Assembly: GCA_018372555.1 (NCBI GenBank)
Contig: JAHAIU010000065.1
Span: 1 to 13,917, forward strand
Origin: Clostridium sp.
Lineage (GTDB): Bacteria > Bacillota > Clostridia > Clostridiales > Clostridiaceae
DNA: 13,917 bases
Reading direction: 5' to 3'
The translations under genes and the position numbers were made by a program. Below are positions 13,246 to 13,917 of the stretch, piece after piece. Under the pieces are notes generated by a model. The model worked only from the letters and a program-made list of their open reading frames with translations, did not search any database and was not told the origin of the DNA. Position 1 is the stretch's first letter; the number at the start of each line of letters is the position of its first letter.

Positions 13246-13404
13246 GTGAAGAAGATTTTATTTTTATTAAATGATTCTTTAAAATATAAGAAATTAATAA
13301 ATGTATTAGTTGACTCAAATATTAGAGTTAATATATTAGAGGGCTATACTGATATCTTAATAAATATAATTAATTACTTTAATTATGAAGATATAAACAA
13401 TTGA
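13246..13404 (+). CDS. Small receiver-like protein, 52 aa
   Basis: GAGGAGGT (13233-13240), a near-perfect SD, lies 5 nt before the GTG. The product begins KKILFLLNDSLKYKKLINVL, continues VDSNIRVNILEGY, and ends in IINYFNYEDINN. Its predicted order strand-helix-strand-helix looks like the first third of a response-regulator receiver, with ND where a receiver has the DD acid pair; it cannot hold the phospho-acceptor, which comes later in the fold. It ends 13 bp before the response regulator, whose SD (AGGAG, 13404-13408) overlaps this stop, so the two are translationally linked. It may be a partner or mini-regulator, or a remnant of a duplicated receiver. The strong SD argues for expression. 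I know no named family. Confidence 0.6.
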   Translation: MKKILFLLNDSLKYKKLINVLVDSNIRVNILEGYTDILINIINYFNYEDINN

Positions 13405-13417
13405 GGAGAGAAGAGTT

Positions 13418-13917
13418 TTGAAAAGAGATACAATACTTATAGTAGATGATGTGGAAATAAATAGAACTATCTTAAAGGAATTACTTATAGATAGCTATAA
13501 TATTATAGAAGCAGAAAATGGTAGTGATGCAATAAGTATTATAGATAGATCTAAAGAATCAATTGCACTTATTTTATTAGATATTGTTATGCCAGTAATG
13601 AATGGATTTGAAACTCTAAAAATATTAAAAGAAAAAGAAATATTAAACAATACACCTGTTATACTTATAACGTCTTATGAATCAGAGGAATATGAAGAAA
13701 AGGGACATGAATTAGGGGTTTCAGATATAATAAGAAAACCATTTAATTCTTTTATTATAAAGAGACGTGTAAAAAATTTAGTTGATCTTTATAATCATAA
13801 AAATAAAATGGAGTTATTAGTAAAAAATCAAATTAATTTACTAAATGAACAAAATAAAAAAATAATTAAGCAAGCACAGAGAATAAATAATTTTAATAAT
13901 ACTATAATTGATGTCTT
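13418..13917 (+). CDS. Response regulator, receiver domain plus coiled linker, 3' truncated by window
   Basis: The TTG at 13418 lies 9 nt after AGGAG (13404-13408). Residues 4-120 form a complete CheY-like receiver: acid pocket Asp10-Asp11 in ILIVDD, phospho-acceptor Asp55 in LLDIVMPVMNGF, switch Thr85 in LITSY, and Lys107 in RKPF. From about residue 125 a polar, coiled-coil-like stretch (KNKMELLVKNQINLLNEQ) begins and runs to the window edge after 166 codons. Such linkers are seen in receiver proteins with HD-GYP or GGDEF output, where LLNEQNKKI-like heptads precede the enzyme domain; the following NFNNTIIDV would suit the start of an HD-GYP domain. The output domain is not in view, so c-di-GMP turnover is a guess. 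No histidine kinase is seen here. Confidence 0.85.
   Translation, partial: MKRDTILIVDDVEINRTILKELLIDSYNIIEAENGSDAISIIDRSKESIALILLDIVMPVMNGFETLKILKEKEILNNTPVILITSYESEEYEEKGHELGVSDIIRKPFNSFIIKRRVKNLVDLYNHKNKMELLVKNQINLLNEQNKKIIKQAQRINNFNNTIIDV

Noticed and set aside
13246..13404. 52-aa ORF as a peptide pheromone for an RRNPP-type HTH receptor
   Set aside because: The peptide has no clear signal sequence, and the HTH protein's C-terminal part looks alpha/beta rather than TPR-helical.
1..13917. tRNA, rRNA, CRISPR array, complete insertion sequence, origin or phage attachment site
   Set aside because: Looked for on both strands; no cloverleaf-like GC-rich segment, regularly spaced repeat array or transposase frame was seen.

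Overview
The window is very AT-rich, has strong Shine-Dalgarno (SD) sites (GGAGG type) and uses AGA/ATA/TTA codons heavily. Its genes include a class II ribonucleotide reductase, meso-diaminopimelate dehydrogenase, a DUF3793-type protein next to a flavodoxin, and PTS-type sugar regulation. Together these point to a low-GC anaerobic Firmicute, most likely Clostridium sensu stricto. I cannot name a species.

Layout. (1) 1-2643, plus strand: the 3' end of a PRD/EIIB-like regulator overlaps a Cof-type HAD phosphatase. A terminator follows, then a PfkB-family fructokinase with its own promoter. (2) 2717-3983, minus strand: an iron-responsive flavodoxin-DUF3793 operon with a near-consensus Fur box on the start of its promoter. 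It ends in two tandem inverted repeats facing the fructokinase. (3) 4083-4982: a deletion scar. An ECF sigma factor has lost region 4 and is joined to the C-terminal half of an ABC-2-type permease, with an ECF-like promoter still in front. (4) 5168-5609: a small cysteine-rich protein gene carrying an apparent 1-nt frameshift. (5) 5729-8217: nrdJ, an adenosylcobalamin-dependent ribonucleoside-triphosphate reductase with an ATP-cone, preceded by two NrdR-box-like palindromes 41 bp apart. (6) 8218-9013: a decayed stretch with a LacI-family C-terminal remnant, a possible insertion-sequence end, hairpins and two very small ORFs in divergent orientation. (7) 9085-10179: ddh, with a possible leader minigene and hairpin, and a terminator. 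(8) 10328-11545: a minimal DEAD-box RNA helicase ending in a 21-bp bidirectional terminator. (9) 11543-13917: a 491-aa HTH protein of no recognised class, divergent from a 52-aa receiver-like miniature protein and a response regulator cut by the window edge.

How parts work together. The left end is a sugar uptake/phosphorylation neighbourhood. The flavodoxin operon is an iron-starvation module. nrdJ and ddh are housekeeping (dNTP and cell-wall/lysine precursor supply). The right end is the best candidate for an undescribed regulatory system. Two copies of a 21-bp composite (paired AGTGA motifs 11 bp apart) lie 88 bp apart in the divergent promoter region, as expected if the HTH protein controls both itself and the small-protein/response-regulator operon. 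That link is inference from the sequence alone.
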